Under the pieces are notes generated by a model. That model saw only the letters and a list, made by a program, of their open reading frames with translations, was not told the origin of the DNA and searched no databases. Below, piece by piece: positions 36,493-48,062 of a stretch of DNA of 64,000 nucleotides (the stretch's first letter is position 1; each line of letters starts with the position of its first letter). The DNA is taken from assembly GCA_014607495.2 (NCBI GenBank), contig CP053169.1, positions 6,820,001 to 6,884,000 on the forward strand, given 5' to 3'. Origin of the DNA: Carposina sasakii. Lineage: Eukaryota > Arthropoda > Insecta > Lepidoptera > Carposinidae. The position numbers and the translations under genes were made by a program.

Positions 36493-38030
36493 CATATTTT
36501 TAGTATAAGGTGACCTGTGACTGTTCATAGGCTTTACGAACAGTACGAGGTAAGCTCATACTGAAAATATGTACTTAGTTCGATATGTTGTCATTTGTAC
36601 CATTGTTACTCGCAGTGCAGTGGGCAAAAATTTGGCATGTCGAAAAAAAACCAATGAAATGTTCATGCAGTAAAACAAAAGTCATTTTGCCGACAGACCA
36701 AAAATAGAAGAAACTGAAAGAAAAATATGTACATAAATAAAATAAGCTTTATTGTGTACTCGATACTATCATTTCAAGTAACATAATACACTTAAATACT
36801 ACTCCTCTTAAAAATAGTACTCAAGAAACGAAACTGATGTTCCCTTTTTTAATTTTCGCAATAACAGGGTGAAATTTGCAAACTTTCATGGAGTGACTCA
36901 GACCACGAACCTGAACTTTAATTATAGGACAGACTCCAACATCATCATCTTCCTGCCCTTATCCCATTATTTATGGAGTCGGCGCAACATGGTTTCTATC
37001 GAAACTCACATTGCCAAAGTTTTGGCATTTGTTGGTTTTTAATTCTTTATTTTTGTCACTTCACTGTACTTCCTACCCTACTGTTATAATAAAATAAACC
37101 CCCCTTAAAGTTATTACGGATATTTTTGCAACACCTGTATATTTAGATGTGTCGTTTAAATTGGTACTTGCAACAAAGTATTTTAGCTATGGTTACCTAA
37201 TAAACCCGCCTCATAATACAAAGTAACTTGGCTATTTAGTAAATTTACCAATTTTAATTGACTAGAAAGAACAGAGTATTTAGTTATAGTTACCCAATGA
37301 ACACGATTGACAGTACCCAGTAACTTGGCTACGTATGCCAAATTGATTTGAGTAGAAGTAACAAAGTAGATTGGCTGTCCCTACCCAATAAACATGATAA
37401 ACATTACCAAGCTTCCTAGCTAGTTTTACGAAACAAAATATTTGAGCCCACTGAATTACTTTGCTAAACACAACAGAGTACGTTGGGTATTGTTTACAGA
37501 GTAACTCGCTATTCACTATAGTAAATAGGTTTGCTAAATTTACTGAGTGACTAGGATAGAAGCAACAAACCTTGAATACTTATTTTTTAACCACCTTACT
37601 CGGTTTATATTACCAACAGATGTTAACGAATTTGACTTGTGTAATTTTAACAACGAACTTTGCAGGCTCCATACGAAGCAAGTTACTCGGTTGTAAATAG
37701 CGGCGACTTGTTTATTTATAGCCGTTACGTTTTTTCAGTGTTCTTTTGAATTATTATGATAATTATATTTAATTACTTACAATTTAGAAATAATATTGTT
37801 GTGAGTATCCCCAGGGAATATAAAACATTACATTGTAGCTAGTTTTACAATTCTACATTAGCAGAAGTACTAACTAGCTACTGAAGCTTTGTTTGTAAAG
37901 TTAGTTGTTGCTTGTTAGTATTATAGTGTTTGTTGGATTAGATCTAGATGATTGCTGCTGTACCTACCTACGAGTACTTCGACTTAGAACTACGACTTGT
38001 AATAAGGGAGATCGTAGCAAATATCTGGAG

Positions 38031-38358
38031 GTCTACTCTGAAGTGACGATAAACGAAGTATCGGCCGAATATCGAGGTGCTTCCTACTACGAACTTCCTT
38101 CGATCGGATCAGTCGCGCCGTTTTTTCATTCGGTCCGATCGAACTCTATTTGACAGGTATAAGGCTAGATAATAGGAAGCTTATAATATTAGTCAATGTG
38201 AATTATTCTCTATGGTTCCGAATGAGTTGTGAACTCAGATGAATGAATCCGAAGCAATTTCGTAGTAGGGTCAAAGGCTGTCAAAGGCTTCGATTCGATT
38301 CGATTCGTTCGGGCTTCGGTCGGACCGAAAGATTCGAAAGCGGCATTTCAGAGTAGAC
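38031..38358. mobile_element. MITE (family G), copy 1
   Basis: It starts GTCTACTCTGAAGTGACG and ends CGGCATTTCAGAGTAGAC. It is very similar along its length to the copy at 42987-43291; the differences include a short deletion and a repeated GATTC. Confidence 0.65.
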
Positions 38359-38378
38359 CCCTGTCTTCATCTTCATCC

Positions 38379-38500
38379 TATTGCAGTCCACTGCTGGACG
38401 TAGGCCTCCCCCAGGGCACGCCACAAGCTACTGCTACAGGGGGGTTTTCCCATAGTCAACACGCGGTTTGGTGACCGCAGTTTGTATTTTGAACTATGTT
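38379..38500 (-). mobile_element. RTE-like LINE 3' end
   Basis: Reverse complement of the GGGAGGCCTACGTCCAGCAG block with part of the untranslated end (CCACAAGCTACTGCTACAGG). It abuts the family G MITE. Confidence 0.55.
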
Positions 38501-39030
38501 GTCTATCTTCTACATAATAATGACACCATTAAAACCTTTTACCTATATCTATTTTTACCTTTGCATAAATGTTTACCACTGTGTTACTAAATTATTTATT
38601 TATATTACCTATTGGCACACCTATTGGTAGCCGCGCAACATTAGGAATTTACTCATCTTGTTATAGTTATTGGGACCAACGAAAGTAATATCAAAGTACT
38701 CTAAATCTTACGAGACACATGTCTCGTTCGCAAAGGGGTTTTCTTGGGGTTTTCCCCAAGGAAATCGGGAAAAACGAAATCATGTGAGTACTATTATGTG
38801 GTCTTTCTTCTACTAATAGGGCATGCTATATATAAGTTCCTAACATCTATATAGCTTCCATGATAAATGGTTAATGTAATAAATAGGTACCTATATTTAC
38901 TATTTATTTCTTCTATGCTGCTCTGGGAGTGAAAAAAAAAACGTATAATACCAAAGTTGCTTCTCTTCCCGGGCATACTGTACAAGTCAGTAGAGGGACA
39001 AGAGGGTCTTGATGTTTTGTAGGCGATGGA

Positions 39031-39701
39031 AGATTTTTCTAATTCTCAGATGGGCTATCTGAAGGATAAATAAATCTAAGACTTCTTCTATCTTGATCGT
39101 GTTTTAAAGAAATACAGCATGAAATTTATTTCTTTAGATAAGCATCTAACCGTTGGAAAAATCGGTTTTAGAACTATCCTGCACTCAAATACACATAAAA
39201 CATTAAAAACAGTTGAGCCAGCTTTCCATGGACAAAGAATGTGACCATCTGTCATTACTAACCGAACTTGTACATCTCAACTATACCCTCAAATGTGACC
39301 ATCTGTCATTACTAACTGAACTTGTACATCTCAACTATACCCTCAAAATTGGTCAGAAGTGGCACCATGTGGTTCTATCGGCCCTTGGTGCTCTGCCTAC
39401 CCCGTAAGGGATAAAGGCGTGATTATATGTATGTATGTATATTTAAGTATTCCATTAACCATTTATCTTCTTGTTTTTCATTTGCACAGTTTTTCTTTGT
39501 CCATGCAAAGCTGGCTCAACTGTTTTTAATGTTTTATGTGTATTTGAGTGCAGGATAGTTCTAAAACCGATTTTTCCAACGGTTAGATGCTTATCTAAAG
39601 AAATAAATTTCATGCTGTATTTCTTTAAAACACGATCAAGATAGAAGAAGTCTTAGATTTATTTATCCTTCAGATAGCCCATCTGAGAATTAGAAAAATC
39701 T
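39031..39701. repeat. Palindrome with 210-bp near-identical arms
   Basis: Arms 39031-39240 and 39492-39701 are reverse complements with one clear mismatch, near the inner end (CCATGG versus GCATGG). The 251-base spacer holds a 54-bp tandem duplication and a family F retroposon. Confidence 0.8.
39241..39348 (+). repeat. 54-bp tandem duplication
   Basis: GTGACCATCTGTCATTACTA begins each of two almost identical units (39241-39294 and 39295-39348). The second runs on into the family F body. Confidence 0.75.
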
Positions 39702-40169
39702 GCCTCTAACGAATTTATTAATATTCTGGTACCTTTCTACCTTCATTTAATATAGCTACTTTATATCTACTTTCATGCAGGTTACCTTATATAAATTGTA
39801 CCCAACCATTATTCTATAGGTACTTGTACAAGTATATGTAGGTAATCAGCACATCATCTCCGAAATTCCTCGTTCGTTCGTAACCTCGGAAATACAGGTT
39901 TTTATTTATGAGCAACCGTCTATTCATGCCTTATTTTACTTTGTAATATTACAAAAAGCTATTTTGTGTTGTAACAAAACATTGTAACAGGCGGTAACTG
40001 GTGGAAATTCGAAGTTCATGTCTCGTGAAAAGATATAAGTTACTTTATCTACTAAATTCGTGCTAGACTTGTGAGCACGCAGTTCAAGTACAATTCTTTC
40101 TGTTTCTATACGTGTATCTAATTGTTGTGTCTGTCTTAGCAATAATATCTAGCAAGTAGAAGTACCTAC

Positions 40170-40241
40170 ACAATAATTTACCTAGTCCATAATACGTGCA
40201 AGCATTGCACGGAGGTAATTATGGACTAGGTAAATTATTGT
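40170..40241. repeat. Perfect 24-bp hairpin with a nested small hairpin
   Basis: ACAATAATTTACCTAGTCCA and four more bases (40170-40193) pair exactly with 40218-40241. The 24-base loop itself contains CGTGCA/TGCACG. No gene is nearby. Confidence 0.65.
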
Positions 40242-40536
40242 ACACTTATTATTTTGAAAGCTCTGTATTAGACTACAAACTAGCATATCTAAACATAATA
40301 AAACAATATTCTCTAACTCCTAACTATAATAAATGTAAAAGTAAGTTAGTTTCTTTAGTTTATATCAAAAATCTTGATATTTTACATACATATTAGTATG
40401 GTTTGGGAGTACCTACGGAGAAGGTTGCAGACGAAGTAGAAGCAATAAAGAAAATATGTAAAAATGACAATAGACAAATAAGCTTGTATGTGCTTTCATG
40501 TCGAATAAAAGATTTGATTTGAGTTGCGCTTGCAAA

Positions 40537-40686
40537 GCTGCATTTCCATTAGAGATGTGCTATGCTATTTTACTACGGATCCGTGTTGAGATCCCCCAAT
40601 CATATTCATTAGTCCATGATTTCAATAAATTTAATTGGTAGAATCTATAGCAACTTAGGATAGCACATCTCTGATGGAAAAGCAGC
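40537..40686. mobile_element. MITE (family H)
   Basis: Inverted ends of about 27 bases: GCTGCATTTCCATTAGAGAT at the left and TCTCTGATGGAAAAGCAGC at the right. 150 bases, non-coding. Confidence 0.6.
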
Positions 40687-41589
40687 CGGCTATGTGGGAT
40701 TTAAATGTATAATGTTAACGAGTGGCTCATACATATATATATACACTGGCCATTGCATAGATTGGTTGCAAGTCCTCACTGTCCTTTCTTCATGGTAGGT
40801 GTATCTACATGAGTCATTATGTTCTCAGACTAGCAAAGAGGCTTATGCTGGAACAGTACATACATTCAGGTTTTCTGTGAAAGTTTATGTACCTACATGA
40901 AACTGGAATCCTACTGAGATCTAGACTGCTTTGACGATAGTAGAGTTCACGGATTTTCATTATAACACACGGCTACTCGAAATTAAATAGCTGACATGTG
41001 TTTGTTTAATATTCGAGATTCGTTACTGAAATTTTTAGCAGTCGGATTATAAAAATCTTTTTACATTTGACACCTAGCGTTATTAATGTGATATACTTAA
41101 TTAAAGGTGTGATGGAATAATGTAAGGAATGGTTGGAACTAAATTAAAATCAGCTCCGTTCCTTAGGTAGTGTAGGCGAGTACTGAAAAGGGTTTTCCGA
41201 TATTCCCACGTGAACGGCAAAGACTGACACCCAAAGGTTTACGCGAAAAAGTGGGCGACCACTTACCTACATAAAAGGCAAGTTTTTATTTTGGGTATTT
41301 CAGAAAATAAGCAAAGCAAGGTCGAGCTGCTGGTTAAATATATCTGTATGTACCTACCTGTAATTTGAGTAGAATATGACTGAATATGTATGATAATATT
41401 TGATTTGATTTTGATAACATAATAACCCATGAATGAAAATTGGGCCCTATTGAATATTCTAGGTACTTATTTGTTTGCTATATTACTCTTTTGTTGTACC
41501 AAATATATTATACCTATCTATAATAATATATGAATAGGTATAAGTAGATAATTGCGATCCCGGTTGTTCGCAATAGGGTAGTTGACAGT

Positions 41590-41885
41590 TTTTTTATTTG
41601 CATTTATATCGAAAGATCATAAAATAAAAGAAACATTTGCGAAAGAAAAACTACGCTATTGTGAAAACTTTCCGGGATTTAACGATTTCAAAATCACAAT
41701 TTTAGAATTGCCAAAAAACGCTCCATACAATCGGCTACCACGACGTGACGTCACTCTTTCAGTGACTTGTATACGCGTGAAAGAAATTTTGTTCTACAGC
41801 TATATTAAATATTGCGTTTACAAATATGGTCACAGAACAAAAGTTGCTGTAAATGATGTAGGCGGACATGTGATGTTGTAATTTT
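41590..41885 (+). repeat. Low-copy repeat (family R)
   Basis: A 99-codon open frame lies here, but blocks such as TTTATATCGAAA and TATGGTCACA.AACAAAAGT recur at about 44565-44760 and near 44950 without a conserved frame. It is treated as a repeat, not a gene. Confidence 0.4.
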
Positions 41886-42293
41886 CAATTAATTTCACAT
41901 TTAAAAAATGGATTTGCCTACTTAACTTTGAAGGCTTATTACTACCTCATTTGGACACATAATCAAATTGTAATTTTACAGATAGGTATGGTTTTGATAA
42001 TTTACTCTGATAAGCATAAAATGTTATTAAGATTCAACCATAGGAAACTACCCCATTACTGAAATCTTTAGTATTTTAATGATAATAAAATAGTAGGTAA
42101 AGTCAGAGACAAGTAGGTCGGTAACTAGGATTCACTATTTTCAAACAAAAATGTATGTTATTGACATGGTACCTCCTTTACTAATTTTCAAGTTTTACTG
42201 TACCAAAGCACTTTACAACTTAAACAGAATTAATTATAAAAAATCTGGTTTGCTGAAAGAAATCTCTCTAAGAGTTAAGCACGCCTTTGTATA

Positions 42294-42488
42294 CAGGGTG
42301 TTTTTTCGATGCCACCCTTAACGAAGGGTAGGTACTCTATACATCAAATAAAGTAAGTTTATGCCAAAAAAAATGCTGGGAAACGATGTAAATTTTTTAA
42401 AATTATTTTTTAAATTATGATGATTATGATCGTGATGATGAGGGGATTCCGTAGTTTTCGGGAACGTTGACGACCAAAAATCATCCTG
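42294..42488 (+). mobile_element. Family B MITE, internally deleted
   Basis: CAGGGTGTTTTTTCGATGCC at the start and GACCAAAAATCATCCTG at the end, flanked by TA. 195 bases, against 319-350 for fuller copies. Confidence 0.65.
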
Positions 42489-42593
42489 TATTTTCTTTGT
42501 TATCAACTTTAATTGTAAAAATTGTAATGTGTACTGTGTATAAAGAATAAGGAAGAAAGAAAATCCGTGTATTTTTGCATTTTCTTCTTCAGT

Positions 42594-43345
42594 GTATTGC
42601 AGTCCACTGCTGGACGTAGGCCTCCCCTTGGGCTTGCCACAAGGCTACTGCCACAGGGGGGTTTTGCCCATAGTCACCACGCTGGGCAGGCGGGTTGGTG
42701 ACCGCGGTCTGATTTTTGGACAATGTTGCCAGCACGGGAGGCGCTGCTGCCCACCTCCCGAAAACCCTTAATCACCTCGTACGATACCTACGGGCAGGCA
42801 CGGGGTGGTATCCACTCTAGAACTTTCCGACTCCATCGGCCATCAGTTCTTCGAGCTATGTGCCCTGCCCATTGCCACTTCAGCTTGCTGGACCGTTGAG
42901 CTATGTCGGTGATCTTTGTACGTCTGCGGATCTCCTCATTTCTGATTCGATCACGCAGAGAGATCGCTCGCTGTGCGATCCTGGAGGTCTACTCTGAAGT
43001 GACGATAAACGAAGTATCGGTCGAATATCGAGGTGTTTCCTACTACGAACTTCATTCGCGCCGTTTTTTTATTCGGTCCGATCGAACTCTATTTGACAGG
43101 TATAAGGCTAGATAATAGAAAGCTTATAAAATTAGTCAATGTGAATTATTCTCTATGGTTCCGAATGAGTTGTGAACTCAGATGAATGAATCCGAAGCAA
43201 TTTCGTAGTAGGGTCAAAGGCTGTCAAAGGCTTCGATTCGTTCGGGCTTCGGTCGGACCGAAAGATTCGAAAGCGGCATTTCAGAGTAGACTCCCTGGTC
43301 TCGGCACCGTAGGTCATCACCGTCAGCACGCACTGGTTGAATTAC
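42594..43345 (-). mobile_element. RTE-like LINE 3' part, split by a MITE
   Basis: The minus strand encodes the end of an RTE-type reverse transcriptase (SLRDRIRNEEIRRRTK and AQR..KLKWQWAGHIA can be read) followed by its 3' untranslated end. The family G MITE interrupts it at 42987-43291. Decayed. Confidence 0.65.
42987..43291. mobile_element. MITE (family G), copy 2
   Basis: Ends GTCTACTCTGAAGTGACG and CATTTCAGAGTAGAC. It sits inside the RTE-like LINE fragment, so it is younger than that fragment. Confidence 0.65.
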
Positions 43346-43449
43346 ACTACATTACTTACCATGTACAATATAAAAATAAGTATTTTATGTTATATGTACA
43401 GACGTCAATAGAATTCTTAGAAGAGCTTAGACAGACTTGTTAGATAGAA

Positions 43450-46400
43450 GTATAGCATAGTTATTTTATAGCGCATCGCAAATACAGGATGTAACAAAAT
43501 AATGAGTTTATTTTTCAAGATTATATGAAAATTCCTCAGTTGTTAGGGATCTCTCCATCATCATTTCAACCGTTAAGTCCACAGCCTCTTCTAGTATAGG
43601 CCTTCCCCTTGCTTCTCAATACTATCTACAAAAAAAACATGTGATTTCGATTCTCGAATTTCGTGGATGGGTTCTTTGTAGTGGTCTATTTTAATAGTAT
43701 TTCGCTCAACATATCCCTTTTATTATGTCCTATATTAAAGTATAAGGGTCGGGAGAGGGTTGGAAAGTTTTACAGATAATATTGAAAGTAACAACATTCA
43801 CGACATTCTACCCTTTTCACACGCTCAAGGGCGAGTTATGAGAAATTGTTTCATATTCTTTTATTTGTGTACTTATGTTTATTATTTGAAGTAGAATAAA
43901 ATGAAATGAGCGAAGGACGATTTTCGATGTAAATAATATTGTTGCTATGTCTTCCTTTGCTACAAGCTACGAAATGGAATATGTACCTAAACTAGCTAAA
44001 CTAAACTAAATATACTACGTAATTGCTTTTACTTAGATAGACTACTTAGAGATAAATATTAGACTTATCTACCAGATAAAATTAATATGGTCCGTGAAAA
44101 CATGGAATACGCTTGCCTATCTTTGTATGATAGTTCATCGCACAAAGAAGCTACTGTGAAGTTAATTAATTAGCCGGCTAGCACTTCGAATTTACTTTTT
44201 GTTCTAAACATTTTTATAACTATAATAAAATATAATGCAAAATTAGTAATGACACGGGAAAAAAGCTTTCAAAGATGGGCGATAATAAATAAAATATGAC
44301 TAGGGAACTATTCGAGAGTAAACAGTAATCTAAAACAAGTCTCCCTTTACAAAAGTGATTCAGTCGCTCGTTTTAATTTACAAGAGGCCCTGAAGAGGTC
44401 CTGCCGGAGGACTCAGAGGAAATTGTGTTCTCCTCATCTAAGTTAATGTCCGATGAAGTTTCCTGGATATAATTTTGCATGAGGAGATTTTGAACGAACA
44501 TTGCTGGCTTCGTATTTTATTGGCTAGACGACAAATTATAGGTAGGTTGGTTGGTAAGTAGGTGTTTGTATTTATATCGAAATAAATCATATATAAAATA
44601 AGAGAAACATTCATGAAAGAATACATCGCTAGCATCTAGCGTGAAAAGTTTTCGTGATATAATAATTTAGATAAAACTATAGCAAAATTTGCACAGTGAC
44701 AGATTCATAAATATGGTCACAAAACAAAAGTAGCTACATTAAGCAGGTGATTGGGTTTATGCTCATACAACTTGGTTTATTTCAATTTGGACACTATCGG
44801 GTACAAAAGTGGTCTATAACACTAATAGCAAAATGCCGCGTGGGTATGCACAGCATAGAGAATTGTGTTTTGTTTTTGCGGCTCGCCGATGAACAGGACG
44901 CAAAATAAACAGTACAGTTATTGATTTACATGTTACTTTTTTAACTTGTATGGTCACAAAACAAAAGTATTATTTTTTCTTCATAAAATACTTATGGGTA
45001 ATGAGAATCTACATTAAGTAGGTATACAGATGATTTCTGGGTCAACGTTATGTTCAAGCATACAACTTGGTCCAAAGTTATTGCGTTTTTCTATAAAGGC
45101 CCAAGGAAAGAAGATGAAAGTGCAAAAAGGTGACCGAAAGAGTAAAGAGGAAGATGGACACTAAATCTAATTGTACCTATTATGACCCCAATTACCCGTA
45201 ACTTAGGTCTGACTTGGACAAATTAAGCTAATTAAGTAAATTTTGTTATGAGGCTTGCTATAAAATTTTTGCTAATTTTAGCACTAACTTGCTTAAGTGA
45301 CCCCCATTATAAAAATTGTACATTATACATATAGGTCTGACTTGGAGCAAGCACTAACATTTATAAAGGACAAACATCAAGCTTTTTGTAAGTATGCATA
45401 TATTATAAAATACATATAGTTTCTTTTCTACCTCTAGCAAGAGGTTTTATGAAACTTGGTGGTACTTACGTATCTCCTGACCAATTACAGGTATATTTTA
45501 TCTACGACAATGTAGTTTTGCACCTGGTTATTACGTAAGTTTAAGTATATTCGTATAAAATAATAGGATAAAATTTTGTCTAACCAACTGTAAATCCTGT
45601 CTGTCCTTACCTTTACATAATGAGGTACCTACCTATCTATTTACAAATAAAATTAACAAGTAAAAACTTTTTTATGAATAGGATGTCTATCTCAATATTT
45701 TCCCGAAATTCAATCACCAGTTCTCCGGGACCAGAACGTGCGAACTTTCTAATTTTTAATTAACTCTATTTATTCAAGTAAACAAAAGCTTCCGAAGTTG
45801 AAATTTAGTTTTATTTACGTCCACTATATAACCGAGATTTCTCGCTGAGAGGGATGAATAGCGAGCATTAAAATCAACAGCATAAACGAGTTATAACAGG
45901 CGGATGTCAACTTGAGGCTAGGGTCGCTTCGCCAGAGATTAAAGCACTGAAACATAAAGCAGACGTGAAGAGGAGCTATTCAGAATTCTAATAATACTGT
46001 GAAAATTGGCTGTAAGATCTCAAAATTATATTATTTCTCAATCGAAATAGAAACCAAAAAGAATTTTAGATTATTTTATTCCAAAGAAGGATGTAACCCG
46101 CATATACAAAATTTTGGAGCTATGATAGCAATTTGAAGATCAAATCTGAGTTTTGCGAAAAATCTTTGACGATTATTGAAAGTGACTATTTAGCTACTTG
46201 AAATGAAATCAAATGCTATTGCTACTCGTATTTGCCCTCCGTGTACCTACTAAACTATAATTTACTGAAATTCCGGTTTCATGTCGGATGAAAGTGGATG
46301 CCGGATAATTGTGCTATTTATTTAGATGTGAAGATACTTTTGCAGCGTACTAGAGGGCTTTAGAGTTTAATTTTCAATAGGTATAAAATATAAGTATGTA

Positions 46401-46920
46401 CAAAACTTTCTGTTTCATGGTAAAGTATAAAAATGAAGAAATTAATATTAAGCTTTAAACTTAATTAATTACGTATCTATTCTTAGTTAGATTTGGTAAA
46501 ACAGTCATAAAGTCGCAAGAAAATATTTCAATAGACCGCCGAACAGCAGTCTAGAATAGAATAACATTCTCCAAAACTATTTACTAGACAGTTAAATATA
46601 AAGTCACAAATTCTTATGCCACATAATGTACCTAAATGTAGTGCATAATGTAGAATCCATTGAGTATTTTCTTATTTGAAATAATCATTCGCATTCCAGT
46701 CTGTTCAGAAATCCAATAAATTCAACGCAACAGAAATGTACATACAATGAACCTAATTGAATGTATCAGTGCAACATTGTGATGCAGTAAGTGGTTTCTA
46801 TTGTATTTCGTATCGATTTGAACGTGTAATATGGTACTCAGATAATGTACTCATATCATACACATAGTAACTAGCACCCTCATCCAAAGGGGCAGGTTTG
46901 ATGAAACGCACTCTACAATG
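43450..46920. other. Gene-free AT-rich stretch
   Basis: Apart from family R pieces (44565-44760 and near 44950), nothing is recognised. Open frames are short and AT-driven. Confidence 0.4.
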
Positions 46921-46929
46921 ATGTAGGAC

Positions 46930-47127
46930 ACTTATAAGTTTTTAATCCTGAAGATGCCACCGGTGTTGGTGAAACATATGTCAATTAATATTATTAATTG
47001 ATTTTCGGATTAGCAGCTATGTATATTTGGTGCTTGGATCTGGCTTCTCGTTGCGACTATAGTAGTTTTGTGTTCGTGATCATGAGTCGGCAGATCAGAG
47101 GGTCAGCGGAGGGTGTAGGGCCCGGTA
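46930..47127 (-). repeat. Dispersed repeat family E
   Basis: The reverse complement matches 22536-22790, including CCTGAAGATGCCACC-like sequence and GGGTGTAGGGCCCGG. An RTE end follows at 47223-47296. Confidence 0.5.
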
Positions 47128-47794
47128 AGCACTGGAATTGTGAGGCACCGAAAAGTCTAATGGTGCATCGAAACAGTTAGTATGACATTAGCACTCTATG
47201 ACATCTTATTCCTCTATGACTACGGTCACCAACCCGCCTTCCCCTTGTGGCGTGCCTTAGGCCTACGTCTAGCAGTGGCCTGCAATAGGCTGATGTGATG
47301 TTATTATACCTATCTTGAAAATAAACATTGACTATGGAGGTCCATAAGGCTTATTTGCAGGACAGTGGGAGGGTACAAGTGTGTAACTAGGTTATAGTAT
47401 TGTAAACCTGTGAATTAATATTAGATGGTCTACTTTTCCAATAGAATACATCCTCCCATTCTCTAAACATCAGACTTTTATTACTTGAGCAATTTAATCA
47501 CGCATAGTGTAACATTGTAACGATGCAGTAAGTGGGTTCTGTACACATTATCGATTAGATTCCAGCCTGTGTCTGACTAAAGGTTTATGCACACTGAACG
47601 CTTTGGATGCGTTTGTTAAAATTACAGAGTCGAGGAAATATATTTTTCACAATAACATAAGAAGCTCTTTATTTGAAGAGAATTATTATCTCCATAATGC
47701 GTAAAATTTCGATGTACCTAGTGTTACTCTCACGAATAACAATGTACCTAATGATACAGCTCAAGCTCAAATTCGAAAACGCGTTTAGGCTATA

Positions 47795-48062
47795 CAGGAT
47801 ATTTTTGGTATAACGTTCCCGAGTCTCCTCATCATCCGAAAGAAGCATACCTGGGAAGTAAAATAGTCCAGGTAAATAGCTGCGTTTTTCTGCACACATA
47901 GACGAAGGATTTTTTCACGAAAAATAATTAATATCTGTTTATAAAAAAACTAACATAAACACTCACTATAAATTTTGGATCAAGGAATTTAATAAAAAAA
48001 ATAAAAAAAATCCCAGCATTTTTTTTGGCGTATAGAATACGTAAAAACAAAAAAACATCCTG
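47795..48062 (-). mobile_element. Family B MITE, diverged
   Basis: It starts CAGGATATTTTTGG and ends ACATCCTG, flanked by TA. Internally it shares AAGCATACCTGGGAAGT and GCGTTTTTCTGCA with the other copies. Confidence 0.6.

Larger units (their letters stand above)
35287..37097. repeat. Long palindrome centred on a foldback MITE
   Basis: The left arm 35287-36226 and right arm 36493-37097 are near-perfect reverse complements, mirrored about 36359.5. The left arm has about 335 extra bases (near 35345-35665) absent from the right. Exactly at the centre is the MITE at 36227-36492. The symmetry is seen directly; an inverted-duplication origin is inferred. Confidence 0.8.
34626..37740. mobile_element. 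3.1 kb TIR element with subterminal repeats
   Basis: It is bounded by CACTGAAAAAA at the left and its complement at the right. Reading inward, both ends carry diverged copies of AAGTACCAATTTA, AGCAAAGTA, ATCATAGTTGGCTAAAATA-like and GTAACTTG-type motifs, partly as tandem units of about 95-120 bases. Its middle is the long palindrome at 35287-37097. No complete transposase was seen, and the flanks share only TT. Treating it as a single element is inferred from the shared ends. Confidence 0.45.

Noticed and set aside
36191..36528. Two 82-codon frames with identical starts on opposite strands
   Set aside because: They are mirror images produced by the palindrome, not genes.
41582..41881. 99-codon frame as a gene
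   Set aside because: Related sequence near 44.6 kb has no conserved frame, and codon use is AT-driven.
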